Positions 32,560 to 41,161 of a stretch of 64,000 nt of DNA are shown in pieces; within the stretch, counting starts at the first letter, position 1; every line of letters begins with the position of its first letter. Source of the DNA: an uncultured Collinsella sp. (GTDB lineage: Bacteria; Actinomycetota; Coriobacteriia; Coriobacteriales; Coriobacteriaceae). The position numbers and the translations under genes were made by a program. Location of the stretch: NCBI GenBank assembly GCA_900541055.1, contig UQHZ01000006.1, forward strand, positions 62,001-126,000, in the 5' to 3' direction. A model generated the notes under the pieces. The model saw only the letters and a list, made by a program, of their open reading frames with translations, did no database searches and was not told the origin of the DNA.

Positions 32560-33009
32560 TTAGATGAGAGGGGTTTCCTCACCTGCAGGTTCAGGGTCGC
32601 TCCACATAAAACCATCGCCGGCGCCCATGCCCTCATACAGCACATATGCCGAAAAACCGCTCTCGAGCGTAGTCTCAAAGAAGCTCACGAGCAGAGCATC
32701 GTGATAGCCGCCGTCAATCTCGACGCAGCCGGTGTAGCCGATGGCATAGCGAGCGATACGGCCCAGGCCCTCGTCCTTAAGACCCATCTTGTGCTCGGAG
32801 ATAAAGTTGGTGGCCGCCTCGAGGCACGCCTCTTCGCCATCCTCATCGAGCGCCGCCAGATAACGGTTGGAAGCGGCGTCCTCAATTGCCACGACCACGC
32901 CAGGGTTTTCACCGGCGGCAAGGTCGTCCAAGAACGCGCCGATCAGATCGCACACCATGGCGTCGAGCTCGGCGGAGACGTTACCGGCGTCCTGCATATC
33001 CTGTGCCAT
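32560..33009 (-). CDS. Hypothetical protein
   Basis: 149 residues, acidic, soluble, no signal or membrane segment. No family recognised. Mixed helix/strand pattern with a central VVVAIEDAASNRYLAAL strand region. It is the third gene of a likely unit with the two genes upstream on the same strand (gap 30 nt). ATG at 33009 preceded by AAGG. Confidence 0.7.
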   Translation of the reverse strand: MAQDMQDAGNVSAELDAMVCDLIGAFLDDLAAGENPGVVVAIEDAASNRYLAALDEDGEEACLEAATNFISEHKMGLKDEGLGRIARYAIGYTGCVEIDGGYHDALLVSFFETTLESGFSAYVLYEGMGAGDGFMWSDPEPAGEETPLI

Positions 33010-33039
33010 CTTTAGACCTTCCCATCGAGTCTGGCGTCG

Positions 33040-33429
33040 TTACAGTTCTTGTGCCTCGGCGGCGATCCTGGCGGCAGCGTCGCGGGCGCGCATCATGTCC
33101 GCTGCGCGCTTGTCGAGCACCTTGATCTGACTGGTCAGCATTACCGCATCGACCACGCCCCAGATCACCAGGCCCGTAGAGATCGAAAACCCAAGCGCAC
33201 CAACTGTACCACGAAGGCGCGAGCAGATTGCCGCAACAAGGGCGGAGATGACAACCATCTTGATAAACGAGCCGCGGCGTTCGCGAAGCGTGCGGGCCTG
33301 CGTCACATAGGCAATGCGAGCCGCCTCAGAAGCCTCCGAGCGCATCTGGGCCTCGCGGGCGATTGCAGCCGCTTCAGCCGACACCCCGCCGGCCATCAGC
33401 GAACGCTCCGCAACCTGGATGCCCCGCAT
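33040..33429 (-). CDS. Hypothetical two-TM membrane protein
   Basis: 129 residues: an Ala/Arg/Glu-rich helical N-terminus (coiled-coil-like, about 15-50), two adjacent transmembrane segments (about 58-75 and 80-97), and a second charged helix at the C-terminus. No known family. The ATG directly follows the stop codon of the DUF151 gene, so translation is probably coupled. Confidence 0.68.
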   Translation of the reverse strand: MRGIQVAERSLMAGGVSAEAAAIAREAQMRSEASEAARIAYVTQARTLRERRGSFIKMVVISALVAAICSRLRGTVGALGFSISTGLVIWGVVDAVMLTSQIKVLDKRAADMMRARDAAARIAAEAQEL

Positions 33430-33930
33430 TTAGAAGTCATCGGGGGAGAGCGTATGGACGAACTCGTCGAACTTCTCGAACTCCTGCTCGTCGTCGACTT
33501 CCTCGGCGTGGGTAGAAACAGTGCCCAGGCGATTCATGATGTCGTCCTCCACAAACATGGGGGCATTGCTGCGCACGGCAAGGGCGATGGCATCACTGGG
33601 ACGGGCGTCGATCTTGCGCTCGTCACCATCGGCCAGCACGACGATCGTCGCGTAGAACACCGGCGGCTCGGCGCGAACGATCTCGATGCGCTCGAGCTTG
33701 GCGCCCAGGGCGCCAACAGTATCGAGCAACAGGTCATGGGTAATCGGTCGCTCGGCACGGCCGCTATCGATGCCACGGCTGATGGCCGCGGCCTCAAACG
33801 AACCAGTCTGAATGGAAAGGGAACGCAGTGGCGCGGGCGAGTCCGATTTGCTGCAGCGCTCGCGAAGCACGATAAGCGATGGCACGGGACCGGCGGCCAT
33901 GACGATGGTCTCTATGTCGACACGAACCAT
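33430..33930 (-). CDS. Bifunctional nuclease family (DUF151) protein
   Basis: 166-residue protein of the BFN/DUF151 family, some members of which have RNase/DNase activity. Signature blocks: GSFEAAAISRGI, ERPITHDLLLDTV, AKLERIEIV and ARPSDAIALAVRSNAPMFV. An acidic C-terminal tail follows. Start MVRVDIE at 33930 with GGAGGT at good spacing; the 10-residue upstream extension is not needed. First gene of the unit 33,930-32,560. Confidence 0.88.
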   Translation of the reverse strand: MVRVDIETIVMAAGPVPSLIVLRERCSKSDSPAPLRSLSIQTGSFEAAAISRGIDSGRAERPITHDLLLDTVGALGAKLERIEIVRAEPPVFYATIVVLADGDERKIDARPSDAIALAVRSNAPMFVEDDIMNRLGTVSTHAEEVDDEQEFEKFDEFVHTLSPDDF

Positions 33931-34044
33931 GGAACACCTCCGGTACGTAGCGGTTAACACGCGGCAGCCCGCCGCATTGAATAGCTATACTACCCAATCT
34001 TTCGCACAGCACACAAAACCAAAATGAGATTTATCGCAGACAAG

Positions 34045-34074
34045 AAAAAAGCCCCGAGGCAATGCCCCAGGGCT
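34045..34074 (-). terminator. Terminator of tRNA-Ile
   Basis: Minus-strand stem AGCCC...GGGCT with inner pairing, then TTTTTT, 15 nt after the tRNA 3' end. Confidence 0.85.
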
Positions 34075-34088
34075 CTTCACAGTTTTGA

Positions 34089-34165
34089 TGGTGGACCTGA
34101 CAAGATTCGAACTTGTGACCTCCCGGTTATCAGCCGGACGCTCTAACCAACTGAGCTACAGGTCC
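34089..34165 (-). tRNA. tRNA-Ile (GAT)
   Basis: 77 nt. Acceptor GGACCTG pairs with CAGGTCC, D-arm AGCTCAGTTGGTTAGAGC, anticodon loop CTGATAA giving GAT, T-loop AGTTCGAATCT, encoded CCA. Confidence 0.96.
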
Positions 34166-34211
34166 ATCGCGCAAGGGATATATTAGACGAGTCGTTACGC
34201 GCGCGTCAACA

Positions 34212-34400
34212 ACTTTTTTGAAAATCTTTGGGGAGGTGTCTGCCCCGGTCGCGCGGCGGCATGCGAAGTCGCCTGCTCGGACAGTCCTGCTCGCACGGAG
34301 AGCACATTAAGTGCTCTCCGGCTCGTGCGGAACTCGCGATCGACTTCGCATGCCGCCGCGCGACCGGGGCGAACACGAGTCCCAAGGTTTTCAAAAAAGC
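34212..34400. repeat. Giant intergenic hairpin (about 60-nt arms)
   Basis: Inner arms 34242-34271 and 34341-34370 are perfectly complementary over 30 bp. The outer parts 34212-34241 and 34371-34400 continue the pairing imperfectly (both carry CTTTTTTGAAAA). The 69-nt loop holds a nested CGGAGAGCAC-ATTAA-GTGCTCTCCG stem (34296-34320). It fills the gap between gyrA and tRNA-Ile. Confidence 0.92.
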
Positions 34401-34425
34401 GGTCGGCGCGCAGTGCGCCGACCGC
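34399..34425 (-). terminator. Terminator of gyrA
   Basis: GCGGTCGGCGC and GCGCCGACCGC pair over 11 bp; the minus strand continues TTTTTTGAAAAC, which is also the outer end of the giant hairpin. Confidence 0.85.
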
Positions 34426-34465
34426 CGATATATGGGGTCTGATATTTTCTACCAGTTAGGGCCTC

Positions 34466-37204
34466 TTACTCGTCGAGGAGATCTTCCGGCATGTCGTTGC
34501 CGTCGCCTAGATCGACAGGGGTTTCTTCGGGGGCGGAGCCGTTTTCTGTGGCTTCGCCTTCGGGCTTCTCTTTGGCGGCTGTCATGCGGGCCACGGCGCA
34601 GATGCGGTCGTTGTCGTCGACGGTCATCATCTTGACGCCCTGGGTGGCACGGCCGGTCTGGCTGATCTCGTCGGTCTTGACGCGAATGACCGTCGCGCCC
34701 TCCGTCACGATGAACAGCTCGTGCTGTGGGCCCACCGTCTTCATGGCCGCGAGGTTACCCTTACGCTCGGTCATTTGGATGGTGTAGACGCCCTGGCCGC
34801 CGCGATTCTGCTCTGGGTAGTCCGCGACCGGCGTGCGCTTGCCGTAGCCGCGCTCGGTGATGACGAACAGATCGCCGTTGCCGTTAGTGACTTCCATGCC
34901 CAGAACGCTCACGCCGTCCTTCATACCGATACCGCGAACGCCGCTGGTATCGCGGCCGGTGGCGCGCACCTGCTCCTCGGAGAACATGATCGCCTTGCCC
35001 GCGGTGGTGGCCAGGATAATCTTGTCGCCCTCGCGCACACGGCGCACGTTCAGCAGCGCGTCGTCGTCACGCAGGTTGATAGCGATCAGGCCGTCGCGAC
35101 GGCTACGATCGTAAGCGCTCATCACGGTCTTCTTGACCATGCCGCTCTTTGTGGCAAACATCAGGTACTCGTTGGCCGGGAACTCGCGGCAGCTGATGAC
35201 GCTCGCGATCTTCTCGCCCTCCTCGAAGGGCAGCAGGTTGACGATCGCGGTACCGCGCGCCTGACGCGTACCCACCGGCAGCTCGTGCACCTTCAGGCGG
35301 TAGACCTTGCCCTTGCTCGAGAAGAACAGCACGTACTCGTGCGTGGACGCGATGAACATCTCATCGATAACGTCGTCCTCTTTGAGATTGACGCCCGACA
35401 CGCCCTTGCCACCGCGCTTCTGGGCACGGTAGGCAGCCACCGGGATACGCTTAACGTAGCCGGTGTGGGTGATGGTCACGACCATATCCTCGTCGGCGAT
35501 GAGGTCCTCGACATCCAGGTCCTTCTCAACCTGGCTGATCTCGGTGCGGCGTTTGTCGCCAAACTTCTTGGAGATCTCGCGCATCTCCTCCTTGATGACG
35601 CCCAGGATCTTCTCCTCATGCGCCAGCAGGTCCTCGTAGTAAGCGATGGCGCGGCGCAGGCCGTTCAACTCTTCTTGGATCTTGTCGCGCTCCAGGCCGG
35701 TCAGGCGGCGCAGCTTCATCTCGAGGATGGCCGTGGTCTGCTCGGGCGTAAAGCCAAAGCGCTCGATCAGGCGGCCGCTGGCCTCGGAGTCGGTCTGCGA
35801 GGAGCGGATGATGCTGATGACCTCGTCGATATGGTCAAGGGCCATCAGGTAGCCCTCGAGGATATGCGCGCGGGCCTGGGCCTTCTTAAGGTCGAAGCGG
35901 GTGCGGCGGGTGACGACGTCGACCTGGTGGTCGATGTAGTGCTGCAACATCTCGCGCAGGCTCAGGCATTTGGGAACGCCGTTGACAAGCGCCAGGTTGT
36001 TGGCGCCGAAGGTCGTCTGCAGCGAGGTGTACTTATACAGGTTGTTGAGCACGACCTGCGGAATGACGCCCTTCTTGAGCTCGATGACCAGACGGATGCC
36101 CTTCTGGTTGGACTCATCGCGCATATCCGAGATGCCCTCGATGCGCTTGTCGTTGACGAGCTGGGCGATCTTCTCCTGCAGGGTGCCCTTGTTGACCATG
36201 TAGGGAATCTCGGTAAAGACCAGACGGCTGCGGCCGGTCTTGGTGGACTCCACATGTGCCTTGGCACGCACGGTAATGGAGCCGCGGCCGGTCTCGTAGC
36301 TCTGCTTAATGCCGGCGCTGCCCATGATGATGGCGCCGGTGGGGAAGTCCGGACCGGGCATGATCTGCATGAGCTCGTCGACGGTGGCGTCGGGGTTGTC
36401 AATCAGGTAGCAGGTGGCCTCGATCGCCTCGGTGAGGTTATGCGGGGCGATGTTGGTGGCCATGCCGACGGCGATGCCCTGACTGCCGTTGACCAGCAGG
36501 TTGGGGAAGCGCGCAGGCAGCGCCACGGGCTCGGCGAGCGATTCGTCGTAGTTGGGCTGCCAGTCGACGGTATCCTTCTGCAAGTCACGCAGCAGTTCCA
36601 TGGCGGGCTTGGCCAGGCGGCTCTCGGTGTAACGCATGGCCGCCGCGCCGTCGCCGTCGATGTTACCGAAGTTGCCGTGACCGTCGATGAGCGGCGTGCG
36701 CATGGAGAACCACTGCGCCAGGCGGACCATGGCCTCATAGACCGCGGAGTCGCCATGCGGGTGGTACTTACCGATAACTTCGCCGACCGTCCAAGCTGAC
36801 TTCTTGTGCGGGCGGTTGGGGTAGATGCCGCTCTCGTTCATCGCGTACAGGATGCGGCGGTGCACCGGCTTTAAGCCGTCGCGCACGTCCGGCAGGGCAC
36901 GCGCCGTGATAACCGACATCGAATACTCGATGAACGACTGCTTCATCTCGCGGCCAAACTCCGAAATCTGGAGCTGGCCGCCGTTGATATCCTCGCCGGC
37001 CGAGGCGCCACGGTCGACTTCGCCAAAGCTCTCCTCGAGCTCGGCGTCGTCTTCTTCCTCATCATCATCGGCATCGGGGTTATAGGCGTCCGGGTCGCCG
37101 TCCTCGCCCTGCTCAGCACGGGCAAGCAGGCGCTTCAGATCGTCGGGCATACCGGCATCGCCGGCCTCGCCCATACCCTCGTTGTTGTTGATATCGTCTG
37201 CCAC
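34466..37204 (-). CDS. gyrA: DNA gyrase subunit A
   Basis: Breakage-reunion subunit of gyrase. Motifs: EYSMSVITARALPDVRDGLKP, the resistance-determining region GKYHPHGDSAVYEAMVRLAQ (Ser and Glu at the quinolone positions, i.e. no classic resistance change), catalytic Tyr in AMRYTESRL, and a C-terminal beta-pinwheel with the RGGKGVSGV box. The 912 residues include an unusual acidic N-terminal extension of about 78 residues (a DADDDEEEDDAELEE run). GTG start at 37204 follows GAGGAGG. Downstream of gyrB with structured element B in the gap. Confidence 0.97.
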   Translation of the reverse strand: MADDINNNEGMGEAGDAGMPDDLKRLLARAEQGEDGDPDAYNPDADDDEEEDDAELEESFGEVDRGASAGEDINGGQLQISEFGREMKQSFIEYSMSVITARALPDVRDGLKPVHRRILYAMNESGIYPNRPHKKSAWTVGEVIGKYHPHGDSAVYEAMVRLAQWFSMRTPLIDGHGNFGNIDGDGAAAMRYTESRLAKPAMELLRDLQKDTVDWQPNYDESLAEPVALPARFPNLLVNGSQGIAVGMATNIAPHNLTEAIEATCYLIDNPDATVDELMQIMPGPDFPTGAIIMGSAGIKQSYETGRGSITVRAKAHVESTKTGRSRLVFTEIPYMVNKGTLQEKIAQLVNDKRIEGISDMRDESNQKGIRLVIELKKGVIPQVVLNNLYKYTSLQTTFGANNLALVNGVPKCLSLREMLQHYIDHQVDVVTRRTRFDLKKAQARAHILEGYLMALDHIDEVISIIRSSQTDSEASGRLIERFGFTPEQTTAILEMKLRRLTGLERDKIQEELNGLRRAIAYYEDLLAHEEKILGVIKEEMREISKKFGDKRRTEISQVEKDLDVEDLIADEDMVVTITHTGYVKRIPVAAYRAQKRGGKGVSGVNLKEDDVIDEMFIASTHEYVLFFSSKGKVYRLKVHELPVGTRQARGTAIVNLLPFEEGEKIASVISCREFPANEYLMFATKSGMVKKTVMSAYDRSRRDGLIAINLRDDDALLNVRRVREGDKIILATTAGKAIMFSEEQVRATGRDTSGVRGIGMKDGVSVLGMEVTNGNGDLFVITERGYGKRTPVADYPEQNRGGQGVYTIQMTERKGNLAAMKTVGPQHELFIVTEGATVIRVKTDEISQTGRATQGVKMMTVDDNDRICAVARMTAAKEKPEGEATENGSAPEETPVDLGDGNDMPEDLLDE

Positions 37205-37252
37205 GTTACCTCCTCATGGTTTGCGTGGTCCATTAGTTCCCAACCACGGAGA

Positions 37253-37353
37253 CGGCTTTTCCAGGTGCCGCAGATTCGCCCGAAAGAGGAGGGAAGCGTA
37301 CTTGGGTACGCGACCGACGATTGAGGGCGAAGGTGCGGTGGCTGGGAAAGCCG
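37253..37353. repeat. Structured element B (between gyrB and gyrA)
   Basis: Outer arms 37253-37264 and 37342-37353 pair at 11 of 12 plus a wobble. Inner arms 37268-37281 and 37325-37338 pair at 12 of 14 with a tandem purine mismatch. A GCGTAC-TTGG-GTACGC apical stem is flanked by unpaired GAAAGAGGAG and CGACGATTGA. Homologous to element A at 19207-19304. Confidence 0.85.
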
Positions 37354-37359
37354 CAGGGA

Positions 37360-39390
37360 TTAGGCGTCTAAGAATCGTGCGTCATGTGCATGCTTCTCGA
37401 TGTACTCGCGGCGATAGCCGACCTCGGAACCCATCAGCTCGCGCACGGCGCGATCGGCCACCACGGCGTCCTCGATCGACACACGCTGCAGGATGCGGGT
37501 CTTGGGGTCCATCGTCGTCGAGGCGAGCTGCTTGGGGTCCATCTCGCCCAGACCCTTGTAGCGCTGGACGGTATAGCCCTTGCGCTTTTTGGTGATCTTG
37601 CCGTCCTTGGCCTTGCCGTCCTCGTCGTTATCGTCGGGGTTCAGGCCCAGACTCTGGATGGTATCGCGCAGGATCTCGTCTTCGGGCTGGCGGCCGTTGG
37701 GATACACGTAGTGGATCTTGTTGCGCACCTTAATGCCAAAGATGGGCGGGCAGGCAACATAGACGTAGCCGGCATCGATCAGCGGACGCATGTACTTGTA
37801 GAAGAATGTCAGCAGCAGGATGCGGATATGCGCACCGTCGACGTCTGCATCGGTCATGATGATGATCTTGTGGTAGCGCGCCTTGGTGATATCGAAGTCG
37901 CCGCCGTCGCCGGCACTCGTCGTGACGCCGCAGCCGATCGCGGTAATCAGCGACTGGATGGTGTCACTCGAGAACGCGCGATGGTCACCAACGCGTTCGA
38001 CGTTCAGAATCTTGCCGCGCAGGGGCAGAATCGCCTGGATGTCTCGGCGACGGCCGTCCTTGGCCGAACCGCCTGCCGAGTCGCCCTCTACGATGAAGAG
38101 CTCGGTCAGCTCGGCATCGCGCACCGAGCAGTCGGCGAGCTTGCCGGGCAGGGACGCCGTCTCGAGCAGGCTCTTGCGACGGGTCGCTTCGCGCGCCTTG
38201 CGGGCGGCGTTGCGCGCCTTGCAGGCCTGTTGCGCCTTCTTGACGATCTCGCGGGCGGGCTTGGGATGCTCCTCCAAGTAATCGGCGAGGCCGTCGGTCA
38301 CGATCTTGAGCGTGAGCGCGCGCATATAGGAGCTGCCGAGCTTTGCCTTGGTCTGGCCCTCAAACTGAGGATCGGGCAGCTTGACCGAGATAACGGCCGA
38401 AAGGCCCTCGCGCACATCGTCGCCGGTCAGATTGGCGTCTTTTTCCTTGAGCAGGTTCTGCTTGCGCGCGTAATCGTTGATCACGCGGGTGAGCGCGGTA
38501 CGGAAGCCCTCAAGGTGCATGCCGCCCTCGGGGGTGTAGATGTCGTTGGCAAACGACATGACATTCTCGCCGTAGCCGCTATTCCACTGCAGGGAAACCT
38601 CGACCTCGCCCATCTTGGTCACAGGCGCGTCCGGGTCCGATTTGCCCTCGATGTAGATGGGCTCTTTAAAGGCCTCGGGGACGTCCTTGCCCTCGTTGAG
38701 GAACTTGACGAAGTCGATGATGCCGCCCTCGTAGCAAAACTCCTCCACGTGGGGAGTCGCCTCGCGCTCGTCGGTCAGCACGATCTTGAGGTTCTTATTG
38801 AGGAACGCCGTCTCCTGCAGACGGTTGTGCAGCGTATCGAAATCGTAGATGCAGGTCTCGAAGATCTCGTCGTCGGGCCAGAAGGTGACGGTAGTGCCCG
38901 TCGAATCCGAGGTGCCCACGACCTCCATCTTCTTGACGGTCTTGCCGCGCGAGAACTCCATCTCGTAGGTGTTGCCATCGCGACGAACCTGAACGACCAC
39001 GCGCTTGGACAGTGCGTTGACGACGGAGATGCCCACGCCGTGCAGGCCGCCCGAGACCTTATAGGCCGAGTTATCGAACTTACCGCCGGCGTGCAAGATC
39101 GTCATGACGACCTCGAGCGTCGGAATCTTTTTAACAGGGTGCTCGTCGACGGGGATGCCGCGCCCGTTGTCGACGACCGTGATGGAGTTGTCGGCGTGGA
39201 CCGTCACCTGGATCTCGGTGCAGAAACCGGCCATGGCCTCGTCGACGGAGTTGTCAACGATCTCCCACACCAGGTGATGCAGACCGCTGGCGCTCGTCGA
39301 GCCGATATACATGCCCGGGCGCTTACGAACGGCCTCGAGACCTTCGAGAATCTTAATCTCGCCGCCATCGTAATCGTTTTCGTTTGCCAC
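37360..39390 (-). CDS. gyrB: DNA gyrase subunit B
   Basis: ATPase subunit of gyrase. GHKL ATPase motifs EIVDNSVDEAMAG, VVDNGRGIPVD and GGLHGVG; transducer domain; Toprim motifs EGDSAGGSAKDGR and IIMTDADVDGAHIR; the C-terminal LMGSEVGYRREYIEKHA block. I start at GTG 39390 (VANEND) because AGGAGG lies 4 nt upstream; the TTG six codons earlier would put the SD inside the gene. 676 residues, normal for GyrB. Confidence 0.96.
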   Translation of the reverse strand: MANENDYDGGEIKILEGLEAVRKRPGMYIGSTSASGLHHLVWEIVDNSVDEAMAGFCTEIQVTVHADNSITVVDNGRGIPVDEHPVKKIPTLEVVMTILHAGGKFDNSAYKVSGGLHGVGISVVNALSKRVVVQVRRDGNTYEMEFSRGKTVKKMEVVGTSDSTGTTVTFWPDDEIFETCIYDFDTLHNRLQETAFLNKNLKIVLTDEREATPHVEEFCYEGGIIDFVKFLNEGKDVPEAFKEPIYIEGKSDPDAPVTKMGEVEVSLQWNSGYGENVMSFANDIYTPEGGMHLEGFRTALTRVINDYARKQNLLKEKDANLTGDDVREGLSAVISVKLPDPQFEGQTKAKLGSSYMRALTLKIVTDGLADYLEEHPKPAREIVKKAQQACKARNAARKAREATRRKSLLETASLPGKLADCSVRDAELTELFIVEGDSAGGSAKDGRRRDIQAILPLRGKILNVERVGDHRAFSSDTIQSLITAIGCGVTTSAGDGGDFDITKARYHKIIIMTDADVDGAHIRILLLTFFYKYMRPLIDAGYVYVACPPIFGIKVRNKIHYVYPNGRQPEDEILRDTIQSLGLNPDDNDEDGKAKDGKITKKRKGYTVQRYKGLGEMDPKQLASTTMDPKTRILQRVSIEDAVVADRAVRELMGSEVGYRREYIEKHAHDARFLDA

Positions 39391-39440
39391 ACGTCCTCCT
39401 TCAGTCAAGAAAATGTGTACAGCCTTACTAGTTTATCGTA

Positions 39441-39470
39441 AAAAAATACCCTCGGGAACGAGGGTATTTG
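39441..39470 (-). terminator. Terminator between the recF/DUF721 unit and gyrB
   Basis: Minus strand: AAATACCCTCG-TTCC-CGAGGGTATTTTTTT. It separates dnaA-dnaN-recF-DUF721 from gyrB-gyrA. Confidence 0.9.
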
Positions 39471-39495
39471 GCTCTACAAGGCCACCAGATGCGAT

Positions 39496-40059
39496 TTAAG
39501 GCTCTTTTTTGCTTTGCACGCCCTTGGCCCACTCGGCACTGGCTCTCATGGCGTTCTCGAGGGCCTCGCGCAGTTTTTGGTCTTCGATGGGCGCCACCTG
39601 GCGCTCAATCTCGGTGCGCTCGGCCTCACTTAGGTCGGCGTGCGGGGCCGACGGGCACTCGGTCGTCGCCGGGCGCAGGCGCTCCTTAGCGGCGGGCGGC
39701 GTGTGACCGGGTGCGGTGGTTTTGAACACCAGGCCGTCCACATGAGCACCGGCGCGCTCCATGCGCGCGCGGATGATCTCACGCAACAGCGTCATTTCCT
39801 GCGTCCACGAGGGCGAATCGAGATATACCAGCAGCTCATTGGACTCGGGCAGGTAGCGCAGACCCGTCACATGCCGCCCCTCGCGCGTGCCCGAGCACAC
39901 CGCGTTCCACGCGCGATAGACCGCGCGCGACTCCTCGGCAGCCTCCATCTGTGCACGGCGCTCAGGTGTCGCGGCCGCCAGGATGCGCTGGCGCTCTGCG
40001 TTCAAAAACCCACTGAAGGCGACCGTTTCGCTCTCGCGCTCGTAATTAGCACGTCTCAC
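39496..40059 (-). CDS. DUF721 (DciA-like) protein
   Basis: 187-residue protein of the DUF721 family; DciA members load or assist the replicative helicase DnaB in bacteria without DnaC. Core block (about 45-105): VYRAWNAVCSGTREGRHVTG, then ELLVYLDSPSWTQEMTLLRE. Starts at a GTG inside the end of recF (14-nt overlap). The recF-DUF721-gyrB order is classic for actinobacteria. The C-terminal half is charged and probably unstructured. Confidence 0.85.
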   Translation of the reverse strand: MRRANYERESETVAFSGFLNAERQRILAAATPERRAQMEAAEESRAVYRAWNAVCSGTREGRHVTGLRYLPESNELLVYLDSPSWTQEMTLLREIIRARMERAGAHVDGLVFKTTAPGHTPPAAKERLRPATTECPSAPHADLSEAERTEIERQVAPIEDQKLREALENAMRASAEWAKGVQSKKEP

Positions 40060-41152
40060 CCATGCTCACCACCCTGGCTCGATCAAGCAGATCATCGGTA
40101 AAGTACCCCAGGTTGGTCGTGGTTATGACCGTCTGGATATCATCGCCGATCAGCCGCAGGAAAGCACCGCGGCGTTCGCCGTCGAGTTCGCTCATCACGT
40201 CGTCCAAAAGCAGCAGCGGGGCGGTGCCCAGGACATCGCGAGCCACGGCCACCTCCGCCACCTTCCAGGCCAGAACCAACGTTCGCTGCTGACCTTGGCT
40301 GGCAAATGAACGGGCGGAGCGACCCGCCACGGTAAACTCAATCTCATCGCGATGCGGTCCCACCAACGTCACGCCGCGGCGAATTTCCTCGTCGGCGTGC
40401 TCATCAAGGGCAGCCAGCATGCGCTCGTACGCCCAGCCCTTCAGCTCTTCGCGACCATCGACCTGGGGCAAATCCCCCAGCGTGGACGTATAGGTCACGT
40501 TGGCAGCCTCACCGGATGCCACTTGCCCGTAGGCAGTGTGCACATGGCCCGCCAGCCGGTCGAGCAGAGCCAACCGGTGCACAAGCAGAGCCGAGCCCGC
40601 GCGGGCAATCGAATCGTTCCACGCGCCGAGCATCTCGCGGCAGCACCAGGTCTCCTTGAGCAAGGCGTTACGCTGGGTCACGCAGCGCCCATAGGTGCTC
40701 GCAAGATCGGCATAGCGTGCGCTCAGTTGCATGCCAAAGTCATCGAGGGCGGCGCGGCGCACACTGGCGCCTCGCTTAACCATGTCCAGATGGTCGGGGC
40801 AAAACAGCACGCTCGGCAGAACCCCGCGCACACCGGCGGCAGAACATCTCTTGCCGTTGCGGCTAAACGAGCGCTTACCGTCCTCCGCGCTCAACCCCAT
40901 ATCAAGCACGCGGCCGTCGCCCTCGAGCCTCAGCTCGATCTTGCACGAGCCCACGCCGTCATGGACGAGCTCGGCTGCGGTCGGATGCCTAAACGAGGCG
41001 CCGCTCGTCAGCAGCTGCAGCGCCTCTATGAGATTGGTCTTTCCCGCCGCGTTGGGTCCCGCAAGTATCGTCACGCCCTCGTCCAGGGTAAGACGATAGC
41101 TATCGAAGCTGCGGTAGTGCGCGACGGAAAGATCGCGGGCGAACATGGTCAT
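40046..41152 (-). CDS. recF: DNA replication and repair protein RecF
   Basis: SMC-like ATPase that helps load RecA at gaps. 368 residues with Walker A LAGPNAAGKTNLIEAL, the FCPDHLDMVKRGASVRR block, signature SFASQGQQRTLVLAWK and Walker B PLLLLDDVMSELD. The start is 9 nt after the dnaN stop; no good SD, so probably coupled. MFARDL two codons in is possible. Confidence 0.95.
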   Translation of the reverse strand: MTMFARDLSVAHYRSFDSYRLTLDEGVTILAGPNAAGKTNLIEALQLLTSGASFRHPTAAELVHDGVGSCKIELRLEGDGRVLDMGLSAEDGKRSFSRNGKRCSAAGVRGVLPSVLFCPDHLDMVKRGASVRRAALDDFGMQLSARYADLASTYGRCVTQRNALLKETWCCREMLGAWNDSIARAGSALLVHRLALLDRLAGHVHTAYGQVASGEAANVTYTSTLGDLPQVDGREELKGWAYERMLAALDEHADEEIRRGVTLVGPHRDEIEFTVAGRSARSFASQGQQRTLVLAWKVAEVAVARDVLGTAPLLLLDDVMSELDGERRGAFLRLIGDDIQTVITTTNLGYFTDDLLDRARVVSMGETC

Positions 41153-41161
41153 GGCGCAGCG

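Noticed and set aside
34228..34635. 135-codon plus-strand ORF after tRNA-Ile
   Set aside because: Runs through the giant hairpin and into gyrA antisense; no coding support.
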